Of a stretch of DNA of 14,233 nucleotides, positions 1 to 6,095 are shown in pieces. Numbering within the stretch: the stretch's first letter is position 1; the number at the start of each line of letters is the position of its first letter. Made by a program: the position numbers and the translations under genes. Under the pieces are notes generated by a model, which saw nothing but the letters and a program-made list of their open reading frames with translations, was not told the DNA's origin and made no database searches. Origin of the DNA: Candidatus Omnitrophota bacterium (lineage in GTDB: Bacteria; Omnitrophota; Gorgyraeia; Gygaellales; Profunditerraquicolaceae); assembly GCA_016867095.1 (NCBI GenBank), contig VGKK01000019.1, positions 1 through 14,233 on the forward strand. The letters run 5' to 3'.

Positions 1-33
1 GCCGGCAATTAAATAAATATAAAAATCGGCCAT
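1..33 (-). CDS. Start of the next V-type ATPase operon gene (partial), possibly a DUF2764 protein
   Basis: Only the first eleven codons are inside the window, reading MADFYIYLIAG from an ATG at 33-31. A purine-rich stretch (GAGGGATAAG) ends seven bases before the ATG and overlaps the end of the subunit E gene region, which supports a real start. The gene directly follows V-ATPase subunit E on the same strand, so it is probably part of the same operon. In chlamydia-like V-ATPase operons the gene after E encodes a DUF2764 protein whose N-terminus has a similar YYYLIAS-like pattern, and in other bacteria subunit C or F sits here. Eleven residues cannot settle this; the DUF2764 suggestion is inference from gene order and a weak N-terminal resemblance. 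Confidence 0.45.
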   Translation of the reverse strand, partial: MADFYIYLIAG

Positions 34-41
34 TATGCTTC

Positions 42-650
42 TTATCCCTCTAACGCCGCCTGAAGCGTATCTTTCAAGCATGGCTTAATATAGGCGCCGA
101 TATATTCGGCAAGGGCGCGGTCAGTAAAATCAAATTGCGACTTGCCGCCGTCATAGCTAATGGTAAAACCAGCCGAGATCTCTATTGATGGCTTTAAGGT
201 AACGCCTTTTTTCACCGCCTCTTTAAGCTCCTCCAGCAAGCCCTGCTTTATTTTTTCTAAATCTTCTTCGTTCAAGGAAACCACAATATCTTTGGCCTGG
301 CCGCGATAATCTTTTATCGGCGCCGCGATAATCTTGGCTAACTCCTGCGGCGGCAAAGCCCGGCGCGCGCCGGCAAGAATAAGCCGTTCCAGCATCGCGT
401 TAATCTCTCTTTTTAAGGAAAGCAAAACGTCTCTTCCGGCCTGTGCCAGGGTAGAGCGGGTATATTCCTCTTGCCGTTGGATTTTTTCCTCTGCCGCGGC
501 CAGCATCTTTTGCGCCTCTTTTTTGGCGCGGGCAACAATCTCCTCTGCCTGCCGCCTTGCCTCTTCTTCTATCTTGCCTGCTTTTTCTTCTGCGGCCTGA
601 ATCCCTTCTGTCCTTATTTTTGCGAGTAATTCCTTTATCTCTTCTGCCAT
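42..650 (-). CDS. atpE: V/A-type ATP synthase subunit E (peripheral stalk)
   Basis: This 202-residue protein has the layout of V/A-ATPase subunit E. Residues 1-70 are a long charged, alanine- and glutamate-rich helix (heptad-like KIEEEARRQAEEIVARAKKE) expected to form the coiled-coil peripheral stalk with subunit G/H. The C-terminal half (about 75-202) is a globular domain with the family's late motif GFTISYDGGKSQFDFT and an acidic helix. The subunit holds the catalytic A3B3 head against the membrane stator on the cytoplasmic side. GGAGAG lies four bases before the ATG. It sits 23 bp after pyrF, and the next ATPase gene starts at position 33, so it appears to be the first gene of the ATPase operon, read through from the pyr genes. 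There is no sign of an F-type b/delta pair. The call is firm; whether the enzyme makes ATP or pumps ions cannot be told. Confidence 0.9.
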   Translation of the reverse strand: MAEEIKELLAKIRTEGIQAAEEKAGKIEEEARRQAEEIVARAKKEAQKMLAAAEEKIQRQEEYTRSTLAQAGRDVLLSLKREINAMLERLILAGARRALPPQELAKIIAAPIKDYRGQAKDIVVSLNEEDLEKIKQGLLEELKEAVKKGVTLKPSIEISAGFTISYDGGKSQFDFTDRALAEYIGAYIKPCLKDTLQAALEG

Positions 651-673
651 AAATCTCTCCCGCTTTTTTTATT

Positions 674-1360
674 CTATGAAATATCCCTGAGGATTGATTC
701 CGTTACTGCTAAAGGACGCCTTGCCTCTAATATGGGCCGGCCTACTACAATGTAATCTGCGCCGCCATCTTTTGCGGCCTGGGGAGTAGCGATTTGTTGT
801 TGGTCGCCCCTAGAGGACCCTGCCGGCCTGATTCCGGGGCAGACGATGATAAAATTCCTGCATAAATATTTCCGGATAATTTTGGCCTGGGGCACTGAAC
901 AGACTACGCCGCTCATCCCGCACTTTTTTGCCATTTTCGCCAGGTACAGCACCTCTTGGGAAAGCGACCTCTGTATTTTTAAATCTTTTAAAAAATTTGA
1001 GGAGATACTGGTCAGAACAGTTACCCCCAATGCCTTGGCGCGGCTGCCGCGGCAGGCCTGTGCTACTTCTTTTAGCGCGTCCGGCCCGGAAAGCGTATGC
1101 ACGGTAAACATGGCCACCTGATATTTTAATAATTCCCTGGTGGCATTAGCCATAGTATTAGGGATATCGTTAAATTTTAAATCCAGAAAGACCTCGGCGC
1201 CGGTTTTACGGATATCCTGAATAATTTTTGGGCCGCAGGCAGTATAGAGCTGTAACCCGACTTTAAAAATCGTTACCTTAGGGTAAAGCAAATTTACCCA
1301 GCGCATTGCCTGTTGGCGGCTATTGACATCTAAAGCCAGGATTAATTCCGTCTTGCGCAT
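674..1360 (-). CDS. pyrF: Orotidine 5'-phosphate decarboxylase
   Basis: The enzyme makes UMP from OMP, the last step of de novo UMP synthesis, in the cytoplasm. At 228 residues it has the size of the short bacterial TIM-barrel form. Visible signatures are LALDV at strand 1 (residues 8-12), the catalytic charged network DLKFND at 60-65 (Asp60, Lys62, Asp65), TVHTLSG at 86-92, the phosphate-binding PGIRP at 175-179 and VVGRPI at 205-210. All active-site residues I can place are present. The ATG shares one base with the pyrD stop (TAATG), so translation is probably coupled and no separate Shine-Dalgarno is needed; none is obvious. The gene closes the pyr block and is followed 23 bp later by the V-ATPase subunit E gene. 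Confidence 0.96.
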   Translation of the reverse strand: MRKTELILALDVNSRQQAMRWVNLLYPKVTIFKVGLQLYTACGPKIIQDIRKTGAEVFLDLKFNDIPNTMANATRELLKYQVAMFTVHTLSGPDALKEVAQACRGSRAKALGVTVLTSISSNFLKDLKIQRSLSQEVLYLAKMAKKCGMSGVVCSVPQAKIIRKYLCRNFIIVCPGIRPAGSSRGDQQQIATPQAAKDGGADYIVVGRPILEARRPLAVTESILRDIS

Positions 1361-2301
1361 TATATATTTAGGTTGCCAATAAGAGCCTTGATATCTTTGA
1401 TTTTATTTTCGCGTAAATACTGCTTTATTCCCGCGATTATTTCTATGGTGGCGCGAGGATTAATAAAATTTGCCGTGCCGACGCTAACACAGCTTGCCCC
1501 GGCCAGAAAAAACTCCAAGGCGCTGGATGTATCCATTATACCACCCATCCCAATAATAGGGACGCTAATTTTTTGATAAACCTCCCAAACCATCCTTAAG
1601 GCAATCGGCCGGATTGCCGGGCCGCTTAAGCCGGCAACGGCCAGCGCAATCTTGGGCTTTCTGGTTTCCACGTTAATGCTCATCGCGGTGAAGGTATTGA
1701 CTAAAGATACGGCGTCTGTGCCTGCCTTTTCCGCGGCCAGCGCAATTTCGGTAATGTCTGTGACATTAGGCGAGAGTTTGGTAATCAGCGTCTTTTTCGT
1801 AACTTTACGCACTGCTCTCACTACCTCATCAGCGGCTTTGGCATCCTGTGCAATTAACCGGGTGACGTGGTGACGTGGTGACGTGGTGCCCCTAATATTC
1901 GGACACGAAATATTCAGCTCTATCCCGGCAACCTCTTTTAACTTGTCTAATCGCCTGGCTAACGCCGTAAATTCCTGAGGGTCGTCTTCTGAGGCAATAC
2001 TGACAATAACCGGCGCCCCGATTTTCTTTAGCGCCGGAAGTTTTTCGGCGATAAACTTATCTATACCGGGGTTTTCTAAGCCGATGGAATTAAGCATCCC
2101 TGCCGGCGTCTCGCAGGTGCGCGGCATAGGGTTGCCCTGGCGCGGCGCCAAGGTAATAGTCTTGGTGACTATCGCGCCTAATTGCCGCAAATCTATAAAA
2201 TCCTTAAATTCCTCGGCATAACCAAAAGTCCCCGAGGCAACCATCATTGGATTCTTCAATCTTAATTTGCCAATTTTAACTTCCAAATTTGTCTGTTTCA
2301 T
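1360..2301 (-). CDS. pyrD: Dihydroorotate dehydrogenase, type 1B catalytic subunit
   Basis: This FMN enzyme oxidises dihydroorotate to orotate and passes electrons to PyrK. Visible motifs are VASGTFG (21-27), VTKTIT (45-50), NSIGLENPG (71-79), NISCPN (130-135) with the type 1B active-site Cys133, TKLSPN (174-179), GLSGPAIRPIALR (224-236) and GMGGI (251-255). The length of 313 is slightly above the usual 300-310. Residues 138-148 (GTTSPRHHVTR) do not look like the family sequence after CPN and coincide with an 8-bp tandem repeat at 1861-1888, an in-frame insertion in the active-site loop region. The ATG follows the peptidase stop after one base, so it depends on coupling. Its partner pyrK is upstream but separated by two unrelated genes. 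Assignment is firm; the effect of the insertion on activity is unknown. Confidence 0.95.
   Translation of the reverse strand: MKQTNLEVKIGKLRLKNPMMVASGTFGYAEEFKDFIDLRQLGAIVTKTITLAPRQGNPMPRTCETPAGMLNSIGLENPGIDKFIAEKLPALKKIGAPVIVSIASEDDPQEFTALARRLDKLKEVAGIELNISCPNIRGTTSPRHHVTRLIAQDAKAADEVVRAVRKVTKKTLITKLSPNVTDITEIALAAEKAGTDAVSLVNTFTAMSINVETRKPKIALAVAGLSGPAIRPIALRMVWEVYQKISVPIIGMGGIMDTSSALEFFLAGASCVSVGTANFINPRATIEIIAGIKQYLRENKIKDIKALIGNLNI
1861..1888. repeat. 8-bp tandem repeat (GTGACGTG unit) inside pyrD
   Basis: From 1862 the unit GTGACGTG is repeated three times exactly, followed by a partial fourth unit. On the coding strand it reads TTSPRHHVTR, just after the NISCPN motif of PyrD. Three 8-bp units add 24 bp, so the frame is kept. 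The same unit recurs twice inside pyrK (4621-4675 and 4884-4913), so this is a dispersed minisatellite and not a gene-specific feature. Confidence 0.9.
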
Positions 2302-2302
2302 G

Positions 2303-3805
2303 CTAAATGGTTAAAGCCCCGATTAAATTAGAAACGATATTATCAGACGCGCCTTCAATAATAAGCACAACATCTTTAGATTTAAAAATATAGATATTTT
2401 CTTGCCCTATCTTCCATTGAGAAAAACTCTGGTCTTCCTTAACCAATCTTGGCTGTTTATATTTCTTCTCCATTATCTTTTTATAGAAACCGAAAAACTC
2501 ATCCGCTTCTTTTTCGCTGTCCCACTTTGACGCAGATATCAACAGGGTCTGTTTTAGATTTGGCTCTTCATAAAACTCAAAATAATCTCCAGCCCAACCC
2601 TCAGACATCAACTTATTTGATAACTCATCTAAAAATACTTTGCCGATTAAATAAAAACTGAATTCGCCCAGGACCCCCCTGGATAACCTTATCCAAGAAC
2701 TGCCTAATATAGTAGAGACATCAACAAAATTTACTTCCTCTGGTTCATCGCGCACAATATAGTATTTTTCCGGATGCATAATTTGCTCGGAAGAGGTGGG
2801 CATATCTAGATAAATCTCATCTATCGCCTCCCAGCCTTTGGTGTTGACTAGATGTTGAATAAAGCTGCCTCCCCAGACATAAGGAAAAAGCAGAGCTTCC
2901 ATAAAAATAGCGGGTTGTCTTTGCCCGGTTTTAAAATGTTTACTATAAGCCAACATTGAGTCTATAACAAAGGACCTGAGGTCAAATTCTTTAGCCGGAT
3001 CAAACATGCCCAAGCCCTTAGAAGATCTGAAAAAGGCATCATACATCAATACCGTGGCCTCGCCTTCAATAACACTCTCAATAGCTAAACCTTTATCTTC
3101 ATTTGCCAATAATAAAGAATCTTCTATGCTTTTTAAGTTGTGATACTGGTCTTGCAGCGCATGAACTTGCTCGTGCATAACCGTCATACTGGGTAACCCC
3201 GGCAGAATAGCATACCCGATATCTTCAGAGACGTAGATTTTCTTATCATCGCTATTATAGTAACCGGCAATCGCTTCGGTAAGCGGCTCTAAAACTTCTT
3301 TCTGGTAATCCACCATTTTAGAGATAAGACCTAATCTCAACCATAGTTTAATTTTGGCACTGAGTTTTTCTTGGTTATATTCTTTTTCTATATTCTGCTT
3401 TAGGTATTCTTTAATTTTATCTTTGTTAGCAATTTCTATCTCTGGGACGGCCTTAAATTCCAACTTTCTTGTCTTAGATACAAAGTTGAGTCCCTCTTGG
3501 GCAGAAGAAGTGATTGCCTGCTTCATGTCTTGCGTGATAAAGGCGCCCTCAGTGGATAATCTTGCCTTTGCCTCTTCTATAGAAAGACCGTTTATGCTTT
3601 CTACCTCCTCTTTCCCAAACCAAATTGTCCCGGGGCCCATTTCTAAAACAACGTCTTTATCAGTAATCTCTTTAAGCCGACCATTTATTTCTCTGCTGCT
3701 TTTTAATTTTACCGTATCACTAAAAACGCTACTTATAAAAATAAAAAGAATGCAAATAGGCATAGAGATTAAAAGCAATAACCTTTGCATTAATTTGTTT
3801 CTCAT
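2303..3805 (-). CDS. Secreted HExxH zinc metallopeptidase with N-terminal small beta-barrel-like region
   Basis: A 500-residue protein starting MRNKLMQRLLLLIS. Residues 1-30 are a signal peptide (basic start, hydrophobic core, likely cut near VFS/D); there is no lipobox cysteine. Residues 30-75 (TVKLKSSREINGRLKEITDKDVV, then an EVESI end) look like the short SH3/Sm-like segment seen at the start of many secreted proteins of uncultured bacteria. The peptidase signature is HEQVH at 211-215 followed by ALQDQY, and EGEA at 247-250 probably supplies the third, glutamate zinc ligand (Glu247) of a gluzincin. Substrate and exact peptidase family are not recognised. A strong Shine-Dalgarno lies six bases upstream of this ATG; extending the frame 50 codons upstream would run into the TauE-like gene and lose the signal peptide, so I use 3805. 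It sits between a TauE-like gene and pyrD with very short gaps, with no obvious link to pyrimidines. Confidence 0.8.
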   Translation of the reverse strand: MRNKLMQRLLLLISMPICILFIFISSVFSDTVKLKSSREINGRLKEITDKDVVLEMGPGTIWFGKEEVESINGLSIEEAKARLSTEGAFITQDMKQAITSSAQEGLNFVSKTRKLEFKAVPEIEIANKDKIKEYLKQNIEKEYNQEKLSAKIKLWLRLGLISKMVDYQKEVLEPLTEAIAGYYNSDDKKIYVSEDIGYAILPGLPSMTVMHEQVHALQDQYHNLKSIEDSLLLANEDKGLAIESVIEGEATVLMYDAFFRSSKGLGMFDPAKEFDLRSFVIDSMLAYSKHFKTGQRQPAIFMEALLFPYVWGGSFIQHLVNTKGWEAIDEIYLDMPTSSEQIMHPEKYYIVRDEPEEVNFVDVSTILGSSWIRLSRGVLGEFSFYLIGKVFLDELSNKLMSEGWAGDYFEFYEEPNLKQTLLISASKWDSEKEADEFFGFYKKIMEKKYKQPRLVKEDQSFSQWKIGQENIYIFKSKDVVLIIEGASDNIVSNLIGALTI

Positions 3806-3811
3806 TTTTTT

Positions 3812-3821
3812 CCACCCCTCT
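3812..3821 (-). promoter_or_regulatory. Shine-Dalgarno that fixes the peptidase start
   Basis: On the coding strand this reads AGAGGGGTGG, ending six bases before the ATG at 3805-3803. It decides for the start that leaves an intact signal peptide, over the longer open frame that overlaps the upstream gene. Confidence 0.7.
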
Positions 3822-3825
3822 GCTG

Positions 3826-4185
3826 TTACTGGGTTAAAATCATCCTGAGAGAAATAATCAGTAAAAATATGCCGAAAGACCGTTTCAAGAGCGGGTCGGC
3901 TAAATTCTGCACAAAATGCGCGCCGATTAATCCGCCGACAAAAAATCCCAGGCAAATAAATCCGGCCATGCCTAATTTGACATTACCGCTATAATAATAA
4001 CGCAGTGCCGCCAATAGCCCGATGGGGGGAACCATGAGGGCCAAGGTTGTGCCCTGGGCCTGATGTTGAGTTAAGCCAAATAAATATACCATCGCCGGAA
4101 TTAAAATTATCCCGCCGCCGATGCCAAATACGCCGCTGGCTATACCCGCAACTAAACCCAAACCAATATATAATAGCTGATTCAT
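3826..4185 (-). CDS. TauE/SafE (DUF81) family membrane protein, single-repeat half-size form
   Basis: The protein has 119 residues and about four membrane segments. It starts with the family's glycine-rich N-terminal signature (ASGVFGIGGGIILIPAMVYLFG, residues about 16-37), followed by QAQGTTLALMVPP and the second hydrophobic pair ending LRMILTQ. Full-length TauE/SafE proteins are near 250 residues and contain two such repeats; only the first is present here. It could work as a homodimer or be a truncated remnant. Family members are sulfite, sulfoacetate or other organic anion exporters, but the substrate here is unknown. GGAGGG lies seven bases before the ATG. It follows pyrK by 13 bp and precedes the peptidase gene by 20 bp. 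The stop codon is clean and the sequence is well conserved to its end, so I favour a working gene. Confidence 0.8.
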   Translation of the reverse strand: MNQLLYIGLGLVAGIASGVFGIGGGIILIPAMVYLFGLTQHQAQGTTLALMVPPIGLLAALRYYYSGNVKLGMAGFICLGFFVGGLIGAHFVQNLADPLLKRSFGIFLLIISLRMILTQ

Positions 4186-4198
4186 GGGGCCGCCCTCC

Positions 4199-5098
4199 CT
4201 ACCAAACTATTTTCTCCGCATTAAATATCGGTCCTTCTTTGCAGACCCGCTGATAACCGCCTCTGGTATTAACGACGCAGCCCAAACAGGCGCCAATGCC
4301 GCAGGCCACATGCGCCTCTAAAGAAACCTGCGCAGTAATATCATAATGTTTAGCAATATTACTAACCGCCTTTAACATAGGATAAGGCCCGCAGGCATAG
4401 ATAGTCGCATACTTTATGTCGCATGACGCATAAGCCTGACTTGTGACTTGTGACTTATGACTTGTGACTAATATATTTTTTAACAACTCTGTAACTTTTC
4501 CCTTGAAGCCGCGCGAGCCGTCGTCTGTGGCTATTTTAACAGCGCAGCCCAATGCCTTAAAGTCTTTTTCGCAAAGAATCTGACGATATGTCTTTGCTCC
4601 GAGCAAAACAACCGTCTTCCTGGTGACGTGGTGACGTGCCTGCCCTGAGCGGAGTCGAAGGGGTAACGTGGTGACTATTCTATCTGCCAGAAACAAAAGC
4701 GGCGCCACGCCCATACCGCCGGCCACCAATACCGTCGCCCGTCGCCCGTCGCCCGTTGCCCGATAATTAAAACCATTACCCAAAGGGCCGATGATATCCA
4801 GATATTCGCCGGCTTTTTTTTGCGCTAAGAGCTGCGTCCCCTGTCCCAGGACCTCATAAAGAATCTCTATTAGCTCGTAATTTGGTGACGTGGTGACGTG
4901 GTGACGTGGTGACCCCTGACTTATCCTATGTATGCTAAACGGCCTTCTTAAAAGCGGCTGGCAACCATCGCCTATCTTTACCTGCACAAACTGCCCTGGC
5001 TGCGCCAGCTCGGCTATCTGCGGCGCCCTTAATAACAAGCGGAAATAATTATCTTTAACCCTTTGATTATCAAATAGTTTTGCTTTTAGTTGAAACAT
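4199..5098 (-). CDS. pyrK: Dihydroorotate dehydrogenase B, electron transfer subunit
   Basis: PyrK carries FAD and a [2Fe-2S] cluster and moves electrons from PyrD to NAD+. Visible parts in order: FAD-domain motif RRPFSI (51-56), GPLGNGF (104-110), the NAD-domain start VLVAGGMGVAPLLFLA (123-138), ACGPYPMLKAV (235-245), and the cluster ligands Cys266, Cys271, Cys274 and Cys286 in CGIGACLGC...VC spacing. The length of 299 is about 40 more than the usual 250-260. The excess maps to four short insertions at residues about 60-73, 112-122, 142-160 and 210-225, each encoded by a tandem repeat array. All core motifs stay in frame and intact, so the protein is probably functional with extra loops. Its start overlaps the end of the methyltransferase gene by 29 bp. 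pyrD, its partner, lies two genes downstream. Confidence 0.95.
   Translation of the reverse strand: MFQLKAKLFDNQRVKDNYFRLLLRAPQIAELAQPGQFVQVKIGDGCQPLLRRPFSIHRISQGSPRHHVTTSPNYELIEILYEVLGQGTQLLAQKKAGEYLDIIGPLGNGFNYRATGDGRRATVLVAGGMGVAPLLFLADRIVTTLPLRLRSGQARHHVTRKTVVLLGAKTYRQILCEKDFKALGCAVKIATDDGSRGFKGKVTELLKNILVTSHKSQVTSQAYASCDIKYATIYACGPYPMLKAVSNIAKHYDITAQVSLEAHVACGIGACLGCVVNTRGGYQRVCKEGPIFNAEKIVW
4437..4470. repeat. 7-bp tandem repeat (TGACTTG unit) inside pyrK
   Basis: Nearly five copies of a heptamer run in order TGACTTG, TGACTTG, TGACTTA, TGACTTG, TGACTA. On the coding strand they give VTSHKSQVTSQ, an extra loop between the NAD-domain helix ending ELLKNIL and the strand ATIYACGP. Confidence 0.9.
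4621..4675. repeat. 8-bp repeat array interrupted by a second GC-rich repeat, inside pyrK
   Basis: Two exact GTGACGTG units (4623-4638) are followed by a GC-rich segment at 4639-4663 containing CCTGAGCGGAGTCGAAGG, then the array resumes with one imperfect unit and GTGAC (4664-4675). The GC-rich segment looks like a known type of dispersed short palindromic repeat that encodes LRLRSGQA when read in this frame. The whole composite reads through in frame as TTLPLRLRSGQARHHVTR. Confidence 0.85.
4734..4762. repeat. 7-bp tandem repeat (GTCGCCC unit) inside pyrK
   Basis: Four heptamers (GTCGCCC three times, then GTTGCCC) lie at 4734-4761. On the coding strand they read YRATGDGRRAT, placed in the linker between the FAD domain (GPLGNGF) and the NAD-binding strand (VLVAGG). 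Confidence 0.9.
4884..4913. repeat. 8-bp tandem repeat (GTGACGTG unit) inside pyrK, second array
   Basis: From 4885 there are three exact GTGACGTG units and a partial fourth (GTGAC). The coding strand reads GSPRHHVTTSPN, inserted between RRPFSIHRI and ELIEILYEV, where family members normally have a short turn. The unit matches the arrays at 1861 and 4621. Confidence 0.9.
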
Positions 5099-5789
5099 CC
5101 CTTTTTAAGCCTTCCCGTGTCATCTTGTTTAAATAAACCACCAGGCCCACAAATAATATAATCGTCACCAGCACTGCTGATGCCTCTTCGGCATACGCCC
5201 ATAAGCCCTTAGTTTTAATATCTCCCCGGGATTCAATAAAAATTGTAATGAACAATACGGCCAAGATAGAACCGACTTCCCTTTTCAACCAGGATAATTT
5301 TACCGGCAGATATCCGCTAATGTCTCCTTTTACGAAAGTGGCTGGCCGAGGTAAAATTCGCGGTACCCTGGAGCAGTAATCCCGGTAAGCTTCGGGAAAT
5401 AAAGCCAGCAGTTTTTTCTCTTCTTTAAATATCAACACGATATAACGGGTAATAAAGACGGCTAAAAAAATGCAGGCTACCCACCATTTAAATAACATCA
5501 ATACCACACCCAAGCCAATCAGGAGTATGCCTAAATACATCGGGTTACGCACCAGGGCGTATGGCCCGCCTTGAATTAAAGAACGGCCTTCCTGGGAATG
5601 TTCGGATTTAAACCCGCGCGCGGAAACGCGGAAAATTTGGCCCAAAAGAATAAGCGCGATGCCGGACACCTCCGTAAGCTCTTCAAAAATGCCCTCTACC
5701 TTATAGTGGAAGAAAATCGCCGGAAAGCTGGCCGCTAAAACCACGGCGATAAACATAATAAAACCATTAATTTTAAGGCGTTTCTTCAT
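5070..5789 (-). CDS. Isoprenylcysteine carboxyl methyltransferase / phospholipid methyltransferase-like membrane protein
   Basis: A 239-residue polytopic membrane protein. Two membrane segments lie in residues 8-50, then the SAM-binding core typical of ICMT/PEMT proteins: GGPYALVRNPMYLG at 74-87, a hydrophobic hairpin at 88-120, and EEKKLLALFPEAYRDYCSRVPR at 123-144. Members methylate small membrane-associated substrates (phospholipids, prenylcysteines, others); the substrate is unknown here. The conserved core ends near residue 150, and a further 90 residues add two more hydrophobic segments (about 172-187 and 202-222) which are not part of the family core. The ATG is at 5789-5787, with no clear Shine-Dalgarno; a palindromic repeat begins eight bases upstream, so a structured leader may influence translation. 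The gene overlaps pyrK by 29 bp and looks to head the cluster running to pyrF. Confidence 0.82.
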   Translation of the reverse strand: MKKRLKINGFIMFIAVVLAASFPAIFFHYKVEGIFEELTEVSGIALILLGQIFRVSARGFKSEHSQEGRSLIQGGPYALVRNPMYLGILLIGLGVVLMLFKWWVACIFLAVFITRYIVLIFKEEKKLLALFPEAYRDYCSRVPRILPRPATFVKGDISGYLPVKLSWLKREVGSILAVLFITIFIESRGDIKTKGLWAYAEEASAVLVTIILFVGLVVYLNKMTREGLKRDVSTKSKTI

Positions 5790-5796
5790 TAAATGA

Positions 5797-5884
5797 GCGC
5801 ATAACTTACGGAGTACGTTACCCGAGCTTATCGGAAAGCTCGGTATGCCGCTTTCTGCGGCAAGTACGACGTAAGTTATTGCGC
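5797..5884 (-). repeat. Two-hairpin structured repeat, copy 1 (inverted orientation)
   Basis: Outer arms at 5797-5810 and 5870-5884 pair over 14 bp with one bulge (GCGCATAACTTACG against its complement). Inside, a 44-base module at 5819-5862, read on the minus strand, has hairpin 1 (stem TGCCGC, loop AGAAA, 5862-5846) and hairpin 2 (stem GAGCTT, loop TCCGAT, 5842-5824) with flanking TACC and GGGTA. The same loops and the same one-base bulge recur at 6023-6065 and 10759-10802. It lies immediately upstream of the methyltransferase start. There is no T-run, so it is not a simple intrinsic terminator. Confidence 0.85.
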
Positions 5885-5888
5885 GAAT

Positions 5889-5996
5889 TAACCCAGCACT
5901 AATTTTATTAAATGCTTGAGTTAGCTTATAAAGGCTACATTGGCATCAGCACCTATGAGATAGGGATAAGGGTTTATAAAAATTAGTGCTGGGTAA
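5889..5996. repeat. 108-bp element with near-perfect 20-bp terminal inverted repeats
   Basis: The left end starts TTAACCCAGCACTAATTTTA and the right end, from 5976, is its reverse complement with one extra A, finishing GTGCTGGGTAA. Between them are about 67 AT-rich bases with a small hairpin (CCTAT, GAG, ATAGG at 5952-5964). It lies between two oppositely oriented copies of the two-hairpin repeat and its right arm overlaps the start of the second copy. The layout resembles a miniature inverted-repeat element; no transposase is present. Confidence 0.7.
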
Positions 5997-6095
5997 GTTC
6001 GGCCAAACGACTTACGTTCACTTGCCGCACAAGCGGCACACCGGCTGTTCCGATACAGCCGGGTGCCCGTTCCGTAAGTCGTGGCCTCACTTACC
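5992..6095 (+). repeat. Two-hairpin structured repeat, copy 2
   Basis: Long outer arms at 5992-6016 and 6073-6095 pair almost fully (GGTAAGT, GGCC and CGACTTACG blocks and their complements). The inner module at 6023-6065 has hairpin 1 (TGCCGC, loop ACAA) and hairpin 2 (CACCGGCTGT, loop TCCGAT, closing ACAGCCGGGTG). Compared with copy 1 the ACTTACG outer stem and the loops are shared, while stem 2 differs on both sides in a compensating way. The right arm runs up to the stop codon of mutM, so it forms the 3' end of the mutM message. The 300-bp gap between mutM and the methyltransferase is filled by this, the inverted-repeat element and copy 1; no gene is seen there. Confidence 0.85.

Noticed and set aside
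3806..3955. 50-residue N-terminal extension of the peptidase
   Set aside because: It overlaps the TauE-like gene in another frame and would bury the signal peptide; the start at 3805 has a good ribosome site.
4621..4913. CRISPR array in pyrK
   Set aside because: Units are 7-8 bp and directly tandem with no spacers, inside a coding frame.
5797..6095. Intrinsic terminators in the mutM-methyltransferase gap
   Set aside because: The stems are strong, but none is followed by a T-run on either strand.
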